From: Sulfurifustis variabilis
GTDB taxonomy: Bacteria > Pseudomonadota > Gammaproteobacteria > Acidiferrobacterales > Sulfurifustaceae
Length of the DNA: 64,000 bases
NCBI RefSeq assembly: GCF_002355415.1
Contig: NZ_AP014936.1
Location: 496,001 to 560,000, forward strand
Direction: 5' to 3'
The stretch's first letter is position 1. Every line of letters begins with the position of its first letter. The translations under genes were made by a program, and so were the position numbers. Under the pieces are notes generated by a model, which worked only from the letters and a program-made list of their open reading frames with translations, did no database searches and was not told where the DNA came from. Shown here in pieces: positions 17,383-25,248 of this stretch.

Positions 17383-17670
17383 TTATCGGCCGCTCGCGTG
17401 GTCCTTGGTTTTCCGGTAGGGAGGCGCGCCGGCATCCAGACGGTCGCGATCCGACCTCGAACCGGCGTCGGTGCAACGCCCGTCGGCGAAGCAACATTTC
17501 AGCATGTCCTCGCGAATTCGCGGTATCCCGCCGCGCGCCACGCATTGCTCGACGTGCTCGCACGCCACGGCCCGTTCGCCGATGCGACATTCCGCCGTTC
17601 CGGCGAAGGCGAGAACGGGCGCGAGGAGGGCGCAGAGTAATGAAGCGGCGGCCGTCACCTCCCTGCGCAT
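17383..17670 (-). CDS. Small secreted Cys-rich protein
   Basis: A 95-residue protein with a classical signal peptide (residues 1-24, ending VLAFA). The mature chain has six Cys residues, including a CC pair in MLKCCFADGRC, so disulfides in the periplasm are likely. A very good ribosome site (AGGGAGGG) precedes the ATG. It is divergent from the TetR gene. I know no matching family; metal binding or an assembly factor role would be guesses. Confidence 0.65.
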   Translation of the reverse strand: MRREVTAAASLLCALLAPVLAFAGTAECRIGERAVACEHVEQCVARGGIPRIREDMLKCCFADGRCTDAGSRSDRDRLDAGAPPYRKTKDHASGR

Positions 17671-17783
17671 ATCTTTCCCTCCCTTATCCGTTGTTACCGC
17701 GGTGTCTTTTTTTTCGAACGTAGCCCGGGCGCCGACCAGCGCCGGTCGAGGCGCTACGGCATTTGTCCTAGAATAGCCCGAAC

Positions 17784-18428
17784 ATGGCCGTCACGCGCGA
17801 CACGATCGTGGACGAGGCGCTAGGGCAGGCCGAGCGCGCCTCCTGGGAGGCGGTGCGCCTGCGCCGCGTCGCGAGCGCGCTTGGCGTGTCGCTCGAAGAC
17901 GTATGGGCGCACTTCCGTGAAAAGGAGGACATCGTCGACGCGTGGTTCGACCGCGCCGACAAGGCGATGTTGACGGAGATCCGCAAGCCGGGTTTTCCGG
18001 AGCTCGGCGCCCGCGAACGGCTGGAGCGGTCGCTCCTCGCTTGGCTCGCGGCGCTCGCGCCACATCGGCGAGTGACGCGGCAGATGATCCTCAACAAGCT
18101 GGAGCCTGGGCACGTTCACTATCAGGTTGCGGGCGCCCTGCGCGTCAGCCGGACGGTCCAGTGGCTGCGCGAGGCGGTGGGGCGCGATGCGACATTGCCC
18201 TGGCGCGCCGTCGAGGAGACGGCCCTCACGAGCCTCTACCTCGCGGTGTTCTTCCGCTGGATGTGGGATGATTCGCCCGGTGCCGAGCGCACCCGAGCGT
18301 TCCTCCGCCGATCGCTCGACTGGGGCACACGCGCTTGCGGCCGGGCGCCCGTTTCCGCACCCGGGACCCCGCGCAGGCGGTCGGAAACGGGAGCGGGGCC
18401 GGCCGGGCCCGCGGAGATCAATTTATGA
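17784..18428 (+). CDS. TetR-family transcriptional regulator
   Basis: A 214-residue protein. The N-terminal helix-turn-helix (about residues 5-50) shows the TetR pattern in VRLRRVASALGVSLEDVWAHFREKEDIV. The ligand-binding part is helical and ends in a Pro/Arg-rich tail. It overlaps the next gene by 4 bases (ATGA), so the two are translated together. Effector and operator are unknown. Confidence 0.82.
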   Translation: MAVTRDTIVDEALGQAERASWEAVRLRRVASALGVSLEDVWAHFREKEDIVDAWFDRADKAMLTEIRKPGFPELGARERLERSLLAWLAALAPHRRVTRQMILNKLEPGHVHYQVAGALRVSRTVQWLREAVGRDATLPWRAVEETALTSLYLAVFFRWMWDDSPGAERTRAFLRRSLDWGTRACGRAPVSAPGTPRRRSETGAGPAGPAEINL

Positions 18429-18799
18429 CCGATGAACGCAAGATCATTCGGATAAGTCCCGCACAGACTCCCGAAGAAGAGCGGCACGAGATCAGCGGCT
18501 GTGCGGAGGCGGAGCCCTTCGCGCTGCGCGTCATCGGCGACAGCATGGCGCCGGAGTTCCTTGACGGGCACATCGTCATCATCGATCCCGCCATGCCGGT
18601 CGAGAGCGGAGCGTACGTCATCGTCGACTACGCGGGCGAGACGACATTTCGTCAGTACGTGATCGAAGACGGCCGACGTTATTTGCGGGCGCTCAATGCG
18701 AGCTATCCGTCGGTCGAGCTGGAAGGCGAGTTTCGGGTGCGCGGCGTGGTCGTCCAGCGTGCCGGGCGGCGGCGCCGCGAGCACAAGCGCTACTACTGA
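18425..18799 (+). CDS. Stand-alone S24 (LexA/UmuD-like) domain protein
   Basis: The protein has 124 residues, with no DNA-binding domain. The S24 fold shows the nucleophile motif VIGDSMAPEFLDGHIVIIDP. At the position where LexA and UmuD have the general-base Lys, this chain reads ETTFRQYV, with Arg. It therefore probably lacks peptidase activity. It is coupled to the TetR gene upstream (ATGA overlap), suggesting the pair acts together. The biological role is unknown. Confidence 0.75.
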   Translation: MTDERKIIRISPAQTPEEERHEISGCAEAEPFALRVIGDSMAPEFLDGHIVIIDPAMPVESGAYVIVDYAGETTFRQYVIEDGRRYLRALNASYPSVELEGEFRVRGVVVQRAGRRRREHKRYY

Positions 18800-18815
18800 T
18801 CGTGGAGAAGACCGG

Positions 18816-20066
18816 TCACTCGTACAGATGAGCGCGTGACCAGGCGAGTTCGTTGTTGCGTGCCCGCGTGAACACCACCTGAAAGAGCTGCAGCGAGCTC
18901 GCCGTGAACGCGGTCATCGAGCCGGCCAGATAGAGCCGCCAGGCCCGGACGAAGGCCTCGTCGTACATCCGAGCGATCTGCTCCGCGTGCCGCTCGTAGC
19001 GTTCGAGCCAGTGCTTGAGCGTCAGCGCGTAATGCAGCCGCAGGTTCTCGACGTCCAGCACCGAGAAGGCGCGCGGCTCGAAGATCCCCATCATCTCGCG
19101 GAGCGTGGGCGGGTAGGCGCCGGGGAAGATGCGCCTCTCGATCCAGCTGTTCATCAGTTCCGGCCGATTCCGGCCGATGCTGTGGATCAGCCCGCGCCCG
19201 GCGGGCGTGAGGACCCGATGGATCACCTCGCCAAGCTCCGCGTAGTGGGCGGTGCCCACGTGCTCGAGCATGCCCACCGAAACGAACGCGTCGTACTCTC
19301 CCCCCATGTTCCGGTAGTCGTCCTCGACGTATTCCACACGCCCGTCCAGGCCCTCGCGTTTCGCGCGTTCGCGCGCGTAGCCGACCTGCTCGTGCGAGAT
19401 GTTGTAGGCGCGCACGGTGACGCCGTGCGCGCGCGCCATGTAGCGCGCCAGGCCGCCCCAGCCGCAGCCGGCCTCGACAACGCGGTCGCCGGGCTTGAGC
19501 CTCAGCTTGCGGCAGACGTGTTCCATCTTCGCCAGTTGGGCCTGCTCGAGCGTCATGGCAGGGTCCGGGAAGTATGCGCAGGTGTACTGCATCTCCCGGT
19601 CGAGCCACAGCTCGTAGAACCGGTTCCCGAGATCGTAATGGTGATGGATGTTCGCGCGCGAACCGGTGAGCGTGTTGGCCCGCGGATCGCGACGCACGAG
19701 GGTGTGCACGCGCTTGAGCCAGTTCTGCTCGTTGGTTTCCGCGACGCCCGTGTAGACATGCTCGAGGAAGGCCACCAGGTCGTCCTCGACCTCCAGGCGG
19801 CCGATGCTGTAGAGGTCGCCGAAATGAAGCGCCGGGTCGGCGAGCAGCTTGTAGAAGGCCGCGCGGTCGCGGATGTGCAGGCGCAGATCCCCGTTCCCGT
19901 CCGCGCCCACCTCGTCCCCGCTCCACAAGACGAGCCGCAACGGAGGCGAGCCGGCGTACTCGTACAGCTTCTGCGCGAGCCAGCGCTCGAGCGCGGAGGC
20001 GGGCGAGTCGGCGGCCAGCCGCCCGTCGTCCCCCATCGGAATGCTCAGGCTGTTCTCTTTCTTCAT
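18816..20066 (-). CDS. cfa: Cyclopropane-fatty-acyl-phospholipid synthase
   Basis: Cfa transfers a methylene group from SAM to double bonds of membrane phospholipid acyl chains, a stationary-phase and acid-stress adaptation. The protein is 416 residues. It has the entry NIHHHYDLGNRFYELWLD, MQYTCAYF, the SAM motif VVEAGCGWGGLA, SVGMLEHVG with catalytic Glu, and RRIFPGAYPPTL. It is monocistronic and convergent with the S24-domain gene, 16 bases away. Confidence 0.96.
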   Translation of the reverse strand: MKKENSLSIPMGDDGRLAADSPASALERWLAQKLYEYAGSPPLRLVLWSGDEVGADGNGDLRLHIRDRAAFYKLLADPALHFGDLYSIGRLEVEDDLVAFLEHVYTGVAETNEQNWLKRVHTLVRRDPRANTLTGSRANIHHHYDLGNRFYELWLDREMQYTCAYFPDPAMTLEQAQLAKMEHVCRKLRLKPGDRVVEAGCGWGGLARYMARAHGVTVRAYNISHEQVGYARERAKREGLDGRVEYVEDDYRNMGGEYDAFVSVGMLEHVGTAHYAELGEVIHRVLTPAGRGLIHSIGRNRPELMNSWIERRIFPGAYPPTLREMMGIFEPRAFSVLDVENLRLHYALTLKHWLERYERHAEQIARMYDEAFVRAWRLYLAGSMTAFTASSLQLFQVVFTRARNNELAWSRAHLYE

Positions 20067-20194
20067 GGCGTCCCGGGTTTGTCCTTATCGTTCCCCCTCC
20101 GGAGCGCCCCATCCTAACATGGCGCCCCGACGAGCGGACAAGCGGTTCGCAATGCCGTGGTGGACGCAGGGGAGTACGGGCGACCCGTCGCCGC

Positions 20195-20763
20195 TCACGC
20201 GGCTGCGCTGTGCTCCCGGCAGATCCGGTCCGTTTCGGCTTTCGAAAGCGCTTCGTCCGTCAATCCGCACCGGAAGGTGTTCGCCCCGTCGGGCCGGCAG
20301 TGCCGGCACGAGTGGACACCCCGAACGTGCGCCCGCCATGGGCTCGCTGCAGCTCCCGTAGCATGGTCTCCAGGCGGAGAGCCAGATCGGGGACGCCCTG
20401 TTCCAGCCGGGCGGCGGCGCGTCGCCACGCCGGCGGGAGCGTCACGCGTTCGAGAACCGCGTGCCCTTTTCGCGTGAGTTCAAGGTGAACGACCCGACGA
20501 TTACGAGCATCGGCTTGTTTGCGCACGAGCCCGCGTGCGTTCAGCAGAGCGAGGGTCTGGGAGACGGTGCCCTTCGTGAGCCCGAGGTATTCGGTCACCG
20601 CCCCGGGCGTGTCGCTGTAGCGGTTGCAGCGGGCGAGGTAGCCGAGCACCTCGACGTGGACGGGGACGAGCCCGTGTGCGGCGGCGGCCCGGCGGGTTTC
20701 GGTTACCAGAAGATGGGCGAGACGTTCGAAGCGATCGAGGACAGCGCTGCCGCTCATGCTCAC
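20195..20763 (-). pseudogene. MarR-family regulator, frameshifted near the C-terminus
   Basis: From the GTG at 20763 (or ATG at 20757) the first frame encodes a normal MarR domain: winged helix YLGLTKGTVSQTLALLNARGLV and KGHAVLERV. After RTFGV (about 20320) that frame turns to low-complexity sequence. The neighbouring frame gives a Cys-rich tail, VHSCRHCRPDG, FRCGLTDEAL and ICREH, ending at 20195. Relatives of this MarR group carry just such a tail. A one-base loss in the GGGG run near 20318 explains it. Without the tail the protein still has its DNA-binding part. Divergent from the P460-like gene and probably its regulator. Confidence 0.65.
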
Positions 20764-20765
20764 AT

Positions 20766-20824
20766 AGTATCGACTCGATACCTTCTTGACCCGGCGGCCG
20801 TTGCTAACAGTATCGACTCGAAAC
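20766..20824. promoter_or_regulatory. Paired operator for the MarR regulator
   Basis: A 15-bp palindrome GTATCGACTCGATAC at 20767-20781 and a copy with one change at 20810-20824 lie 43 bases apart, about four helical turns, filling the space between the divergent marR and P460-like genes. Confidence 0.65.
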
Positions 20825-20838
20825 TAATCGAGACTCCG

Positions 20839-21284
20839 ATGAAATCCCGCGCTACGTTCCTTGCCCTGACACTCGTCACTGCGGTCGCCGCCGCGGCCGG
20901 TCCCTCCGTCGACTATCCGGGCGCCTACCGGCAATGGACGCACGTCAAGTCGATGGTCATCCAGCCCGGTCACCCGCTCGCCGACCCCTTCCAGGGGATT
21001 CATCACGTGTATGCGAACGACAAGGCACTGCGCGGTCTCGAGAGCGGGAATTATCCCGACGGCGCGGTGCTTGTCTTCGATCTTCTGGAGTACGAAACGG
21101 CGGATCACGCCCTGACCGAAGGCAAGCGGAAACTCCGCGGTGTCATGCAGCGAGACGCGCGCCGCTTCCGCGACACCGGGGGATGGGGCTTCGAAGCGTT
21201 CGCGGCCGACAGTCGGGACGAGCGGCTGGTGAAGGACGGGGGTTTCGCTGGCATTGAGGCCCCGGAGGGGAGGGATTATCCTTG
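20839..21284 (+). pseudogene. Cytochrome P460-like gene, heme end lost
   Basis: ATG at 20839, signal peptide of about 20 residues, then a P460-type domain (YRQWTHVKSMVIQPGHPLAD, FQGIHHVYAND, GGWGFEAFA). In this family the chain closes with a CxxCH heme site and RDYxFSRxR. Here the matching stretch reads GGFAGIEAPEGRDY: both Cys and the His are gone. The frame then runs, without a stop, 330 bases into the next gene. I read this as a decayed gene; the end coordinate marks where meaningful sequence stops. An intact homologue would be a periplasmic heme enzyme oxidising hydroxylamine-like compounds or NO. Confidence 0.6.
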
Positions 21285-21314
21285 CCGCGCGAAAGGAAAT
21301 CCCAGGGAGGCCGG

Positions 21315-22529
21315 TTGTCCGTGCGGTTCAGCAAGAAGAGCGTTATTCAGACGGTGGTGCTGCTCCTGCTCCTCGTCGTCGGGACGGGCATTTACCTCTG
21401 GCAGCAGGGAAACCTGGACTTGTTCGGTCTTTTCGGCGAATCGCCGGCGACGCCTCCGGTCGCCAAGGCCCCCGTCCGGACCCCGATCCCGCCCGCGCCG
21501 AAACCGCAGCCCAAAGAGGAAGCCCCCGTCATTCCGAACGAGCCCGTGCAGGGGCGCCTTCACGACGTGGCATTCCGGATCGAGCGGGCGGCGATCGAAA
21601 GCGGCGTGCTGACGTTGACCCAAGGGACCGAGCCGCTGGATACCGAGATCACGCTTTTCCTGCAAACTCGGCCATGGGAAGTGCCCAGCGCGCGCAGCTT
21701 CAAGATAGTCAACCAGGCGGCAGGCGCCGGTACGCCTCAGGTGCGCGTGCGCTGGAGGGAGAACGGCCAGAATGCGCCGCGCCAGCGCGAGTACACGGAG
21801 AAGTACACCTTGCTGCTCGAGCTCGGTCCGGAGCGGGATCGCCGGATACCGGGAAAGATCTACCTTGCGCTGCCCGATGAGCAGAAAAGTCAGGTGGCAG
21901 GCACGTTCGAGGCGGAGGTACGCGGGTTTCGGCTCGTCGACGGCAAGCCCGACCTTTCGGTAGACGCAGTCGACACGCTCCAGTTCCTTGCGTTGCGCGA
22001 GCTGCTCAAGAACGATCCGGATCGGGCGCTCAAGGATCTCATGTTCCGCCATGGCCGGCTGGATGCGAACCCGACCCGCGGTCCGCACGCGACCGGTTAT
22101 CTGGAGGTGCAATACAGCGCCGGCGAGAACCAGCCGGTCGCGCAGAAGTTCCAGTACGTCAAGGAGAACGACGCCTGGCGGCTGGTGCGCACGCTCGAGG
22201 CCGATCAGCTCGACGAGGCGCACCCGTACCGGGTTCCCTCCACCCGGGATCCCTCGCGATGGTTTGCGTATCTCGCGGCGCAGCGCATCGAGGCGGAGGT
22301 CCGCCAGAAGAACCCCGGCCGGCTGGTGAACAGCGTGGAGTTGACGCCGCGCTACAGCGAGAAGCACAAGATCGGCGTTTGCGAAGCGAGCTACAAGCTC
22401 GACGAGGGGCAACCGGTCAAGACCACTTACCTCTTCCGCCAGGGCGCCGACGGTTGGAGCCTTGTGCGCGAGCTCGGCAAGAGGGAGCGCGTGAATATCG
22501 CAAAAGGAAAGGTGGAGACTACCCGCTAG
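21315..22529 (+). CDS. Membrane-anchored protein, unknown function
   Basis: The protein has 404 residues from the TTG at 21315, chosen because AGGGAGG ends four bases before it. A short basic start and one membrane helix (TVVLLLLLVVGTGIYLW) are followed by a Pro-rich linker (APVRTPIPPAPKPQPKE) and a large extracytoplasmic part with two β-rich segments. No known catalytic motif is visible. It ends just before a terminator shared with the cold-shock gene. No family recognised. Confidence 0.7.
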   Translation: MSVRFSKKSVIQTVVLLLLLVVGTGIYLWQQGNLDLFGLFGESPATPPVAKAPVRTPIPPAPKPQPKEEAPVIPNEPVQGRLHDVAFRIERAAIESGVLTLTQGTEPLDTEITLFLQTRPWEVPSARSFKIVNQAAGAGTPQVRVRWRENGQNAPRQREYTEKYTLLLELGPERDRRIPGKIYLALPDEQKSQVAGTFEAEVRGFRLVDGKPDLSVDAVDTLQFLALRELLKNDPDRALKDLMFRHGRLDANPTRGPHATGYLEVQYSAGENQPVAQKFQYVKENDAWRLVRTLEADQLDEAHPYRVPSTRDPSRWFAYLAAQRIEAEVRQKNPGRLVNSVELTPRYSEKHKIGVCEASYKLDEGQPVKTTYLFRQGADGWSLVRELGKRERVNIAKGKVETTR

Positions 22530-22536
22530 CCGTAAA

Positions 22537-22559
22537 AAAACCCCGCTTGCGCGGGGTTT
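22537..22559 (-). terminator. Terminator of the cold-shock gene
   Basis: Nine-bp perfect stem AAACCCCGC/GCGGGGTTT with TTGC loop; seven T follow on the minus strand (22540-22534). The plus strand offers only three T, so it is a weak stop for the gene at 21315. Confidence 0.85.
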
Positions 22560-22596
22560 GCAAAATCAGGGATTGCCGTCCGGCAATCGTTCGGCG

Positions 22597-22809
22597 CTAC
22601 AGCGGCTTCACCACCGTCGCCTGCATCCCCTTGGGGCCTTTCTCGCTCTCGAACTCCACGGTCTGCCCTTCCGTCAGCTTCTTGAAGCCGGTCCCCTGGA
22701 TGACGGAGTAGTGGACGAAGACGTCCGCGCTGCCGTCCTGGGGGGAGATGAATCCATAACCCTTGGCTTCGTTGAACCACTTCACGGTGCCAGTACGCAT
22801 CAAAAGCAT
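22597..22809 (-). CDS. Cold-shock protein, CspA family
   Basis: A 70-residue single OB-fold that binds single-stranded RNA and DNA. Both nucleic-acid motifs are present: KGYGFI (RNP1) and DVFVHYS (RNP2), with [11 protein letters not shown] at the start. The ATG at 22809 gives three extra residues before MRTGTVKW; 22800 is the alternative. It has a long leader of about 95 bases, as cspA-type mRNAs do, and its own terminator. RNA chaperone during cold or stationary phase. Confidence 0.95.
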   Translation of the reverse strand: MLLMRTGTVKWFNEAKGYGFISPQDGSADVFVHYSVIQGTGFKKLTEGQTVEFESEKGPKGMQATVVKPL

Positions 22810-22910
22810 GCCTCACGAGATGGACGAGGATACGGTGCTGCGACGGTGGGCTGCGAGTGACCCGCAAGACCTAGCGCACGACAACAACGGCAGCACGAAG
22901 CTGCAAATTC

Positions 22911-22938
22911 AGTATAAACGAATTACCTGACCTGTACA
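22911..22938 (-). promoter_or_regulatory. Promoter of the cold-shock gene
   Basis: On the minus strand TGTACA (22938-22933), 16 bases, TATACT (22916-22911). Start near 22904, giving the roughly 95-base leader typical of cold-shock mRNAs. Confidence 0.5.
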
Positions 22939-22983
22939 GTGAAGGGCGCGCGTAGACGCGCGTGCACACCGGAGGGCGACACG

Positions 22984-23424
22984 ATGTTGCAAGTGCCGTG
23001 GTACGTCACCGCGCTCGGCGCGGCGATCGTGTGGGGCATCCACTATCCGCTGGTCGATCACGCGCTGAAGCGGCTGTCGCTCGTGTCCGTGCTCGTTCTG
23101 GGTGCGCTCCCCATGATCGGCCTCGTGTTCCTGTTCCCCCGCGCGCTCGCTGCCGACCTCGCGGCGATCGGCGCGATGAGCTGGACCGAGCGGCTTCCGG
23201 TTCTCGCCGTCGCCGCGACGAGCCTTGCCGGAGTCGTGCTGCTCTACGTTTCGATCAGCGGCAAGAACGCGACGCTCGCGAGCTTGATCGAAATCTCCTA
23301 CCCGGTGTTCGTCGCTCTGTTCGCGTACGTGCTGTTTCGCGAGATCCACGTGACGGCGCCGGTGATCCTCGGCGCGGCGCTGGTTTTCGCCGGCGTGGGC
23401 ATCATCACCGCGTACGGTTCCTGA
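22984..23424 (+). CDS. EamA-like half-size membrane transporter
   Basis: The protein has 146 residues, made of five hydrophobic helices, the size of a single EamA/DMT repeat. The family ends with YPVFVALFAYVLFREIHVTAP and a final glycine-rich helix (GAALVFAGVGIITAYG). GGAGGG lies upstream of the ATG. Such half-size members work as dimers. Substrate unknown. Confidence 0.8.
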   Translation: MLQVPWYVTALGAAIVWGIHYPLVDHALKRLSLVSVLVLGALPMIGLVFLFPRALAADLAAIGAMSWTERLPVLAVAATSLAGVVLLYVSISGKNATLASLIEISYPVFVALFAYVLFREIHVTAPVILGAALVFAGVGIITAYGS

Positions 23425-23431
23425 TCCCGGC

Positions 23432-24730
23432 TTACAGGTTGTAACCCGTCTCGTTGTGCAATACGACGTCCAGACCCTCGGTCTCGTGCTCCGCAGAGAC
23501 ACGGATACCGACGGCGAGGTCTACCAGACGGAACAGCACCCAGGTGACCACCGCACACCAGACGAAGACGGCGACGACACCCGCGAGCTGGGTCAGGACT
23601 TGCGACCCGATGGACGTGCCCGCGGCGTAGCCGACCCCGCCCAGCTCCTTCGCGGCGAACAGTCCCGTGGCCAGTGTGCCGAGGATGCCCCCGACGCCGT
23701 GGACCGGAAACACATCGAGTGAATCGTCGATGCGCAGCCGCCGCTTCATGTGGTTGGTCGCGATGAAGCAGACGACACCCGCGGTCCCGCCGATGACGAG
23801 CGCGCCGAGCGGGCCAACGAAGCCGGAGGCGGGCGTTATCGTGCCGAGACCCGCGACCATTCCTGTCACTATTCCGAGCACGGACGGTTTGCCGAAACGC
23901 ACCCATTCGCTCAGCATCCACGCCACGGACCCCGCCGCGGCGCCGATGTGGGTCACGAGCATGGTCATGCCCGCGGTGCCGTCGGCGGCCAGCGCGCTGC
24001 CGGCATTGAACCCGAACCAGCCGACCCACAGCATGGAGGCGCCGGTCACCGTCATCGTGAGGTTGTGCGGGGGCATCGGCGTCTCGGGAAAGCCGCGCCG
24101 GCGGCCGAGCACGAGCGCCGCGACGAGTGCCGCCACCCCGGCGTTGATGTGCACGACCGTACCGCCCGCGTAGTCCATCACGCCGAGCCGGGCGAGCCAG
24201 CCGTCGCCCCATACCCAGTGGGCGACCGGCAGGTAGACGAGCACGAGCCACGCGACGCTGAAGAGCAGCATGGCGGAGAAACGCATGCGCTCGGCAAAGC
24301 CGCCGACGATGAGCGCCGGGGTGATGATCGCGAACGTCATCTGGAACATCGCGAACACGGTTTCCGGAATCGTGCCCTTGACGCCATCGACCGTCACGCC
24401 GGCGAGGAACACCTTGTCGAGTCCGCCGAGCCAGGCGTTCATGGTGCCGCCGTCGCCGAACGCGAGGCTGTAGCCGAAGGCGACCCAGAGGAGGGAGACG
24501 ATCGCCGCGATCGCGAAACACTGCATGAGCACGGAGAGCACGTTCTTCGTGCGCACGAGCCCTCCGTAGAACAACGCCAGGCCCGGCAAGGTCATGAAGA
24601 GTACGAGCACGGTGGCCGTGAGCATCCAGGCGGTATTGGCCGGATCGAGCCTCGGGGCCTCCTCGGCCGCCCGGGCGGTGACGGCGCAGAACGCGGTCGC
24701 CGGGACGGCGAGTCGCAGAACGAATTTCAT
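23432..24730 (-). CDS. amt: Ammonium transporter
   Basis: A 432-residue Amt protein: signal peptide (first 21 residues) and eleven helices. Key features: FYGGLVRTKNVLSVLMQ, the Phe gate in FQMTFAIITPALI, GGTVVHINAGVAALV with the first pore His, and the second pore His in FPVHGVGGILGTLATG. Amt conducts ammonium into the cell and is normally gated by GlnK. Here glnK, directly upstream, is broken. Confidence 0.96.
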   Translation of the reverse strand: MKFVLRLAVPATAFCAVTARAAEEAPRLDPANTAWMLTATVLVLFMTLPGLALFYGGLVRTKNVLSVLMQCFAIAAIVSLLWVAFGYSLAFGDGGTMNAWLGGLDKVFLAGVTVDGVKGTIPETVFAMFQMTFAIITPALIVGGFAERMRFSAMLLFSVAWLVLVYLPVAHWVWGDGWLARLGVMDYAGGTVVHINAGVAALVAALVLGRRRGFPETPMPPHNLTMTVTGASMLWVGWFGFNAGSALAADGTAGMTMLVTHIGAAAGSVAWMLSEWVRFGKPSVLGIVTGMVAGLGTITPASGFVGPLGALVIGGTAGVVCFIATNHMKRRLRIDDSLDVFPVHGVGGILGTLATGLFAAKELGGVGYAAGTSIGSQVLTQLAGVVAVFVWCAVVTWVLFRLVDLAVGIRVSAEHETEGLDVVLHNETGYNL

Positions 24731-24758
24731 CGTGATCCTCCGGTGGTGGTCTTGGATT

Positions 24759-25096
24759 TCAGAGCGCGGACGGGCCGGTCTCGCCGGTTCTCACGCGCAG
24801 GCCCTGCGCGAGATCGACGACGAAGATCCTGCCGTCGCCGATCTTGCCGGTGCGCCCGGCCCGCATCACGGCGTCACGCGCTCCAGCGCAGCCGCTTGGA
24901 CCGCGGTCTCCAGTTCGATCCTGGGCAGGAAATCGACGACGTACTCCGCCCCGCGATAGAGTTCGGTGTGCCCTTTTTTGTCGGCCGAAACCCTTCGCTC
25001 TGGTGACCGTCATGCCGTGCACGCCGGTGTCCGAGAGCGCCGCGCGCACCTCGTCCAGCCGCGAAGGTGTGATGTGATGGCGATGACCAGCTTCAT
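24759..25096 (-). pseudogene. glnK: P-II protein gene glnK with three frame breaks
   Basis: From the ATG at 25096 (MKLVIAI) the frame is lost within eight codons, at a tandem ATCAC repeat that looks like a 2-base insertion. The next frame gives RLDEVRAALSDTGVHGMTV and GFGRQK. An extra A in a six-A run then shifts into GHTELYRGAEYVVDFLP, which holds the uridylylation Tyr of the T-loop. Bases missing near 24870 shift back to MRAGRTGKIGDGRIFVVDL. Repaired, it is a normal P-II protein of 112 residues. As sequenced it cannot make GlnK. Amt downstream is intact. Confidence 0.75.
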
Positions 25097-25221
25097 TATT
25101 CTGTCCTCCTGCCGCGATGGCGGCGGCGCCGCTCGATGGCGACGGGAGTTTGTGTGAAGCAGGGCGATCATACACAAGGCGAGCGAGTGGAAGAACGGAA
25201 CAGCGCGGGCATGCCGGTCGT

Positions 25222-25238
25222 TGCACCAAACCGGTGCG
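25222..25238. promoter_or_regulatory. NtrC-like palindrome upstream of glnK-amt
   Basis: TGCACC-N5-GGTGCG, one base from the NtrC pattern TGCACC-N5-GGTGCA, about 125 bases before glnK. No convincing sigma-54 -24/-12 pair was found between them, although TATGAT could serve sigma-70. It also touches the ribosome site of the divergent hydrolase gene. Confidence 0.35.
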
Positions 25239-25248
25239 GAGGGTGAAG

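Noticed and set aside
21284-21612. Extension of the P460-like frame to 21612
   Set aside because: The extension overlaps the coding start of the next gene in another frame and is Arg/Cys/Ser-rich noise.
22557-22559. Bidirectional use of the terminator at 22537 for the plus-strand gene
   Set aside because: Only three T follow on the plus strand; I assign it to the cold-shock gene.
20838-25096. General sequencing indel error as explanation for every broken gene
   Set aside because: Not fully rejected, but all long housekeeping genes are intact and the P460 heme motif is lost by substitutions. Decay remains the better reading for at least that gene.
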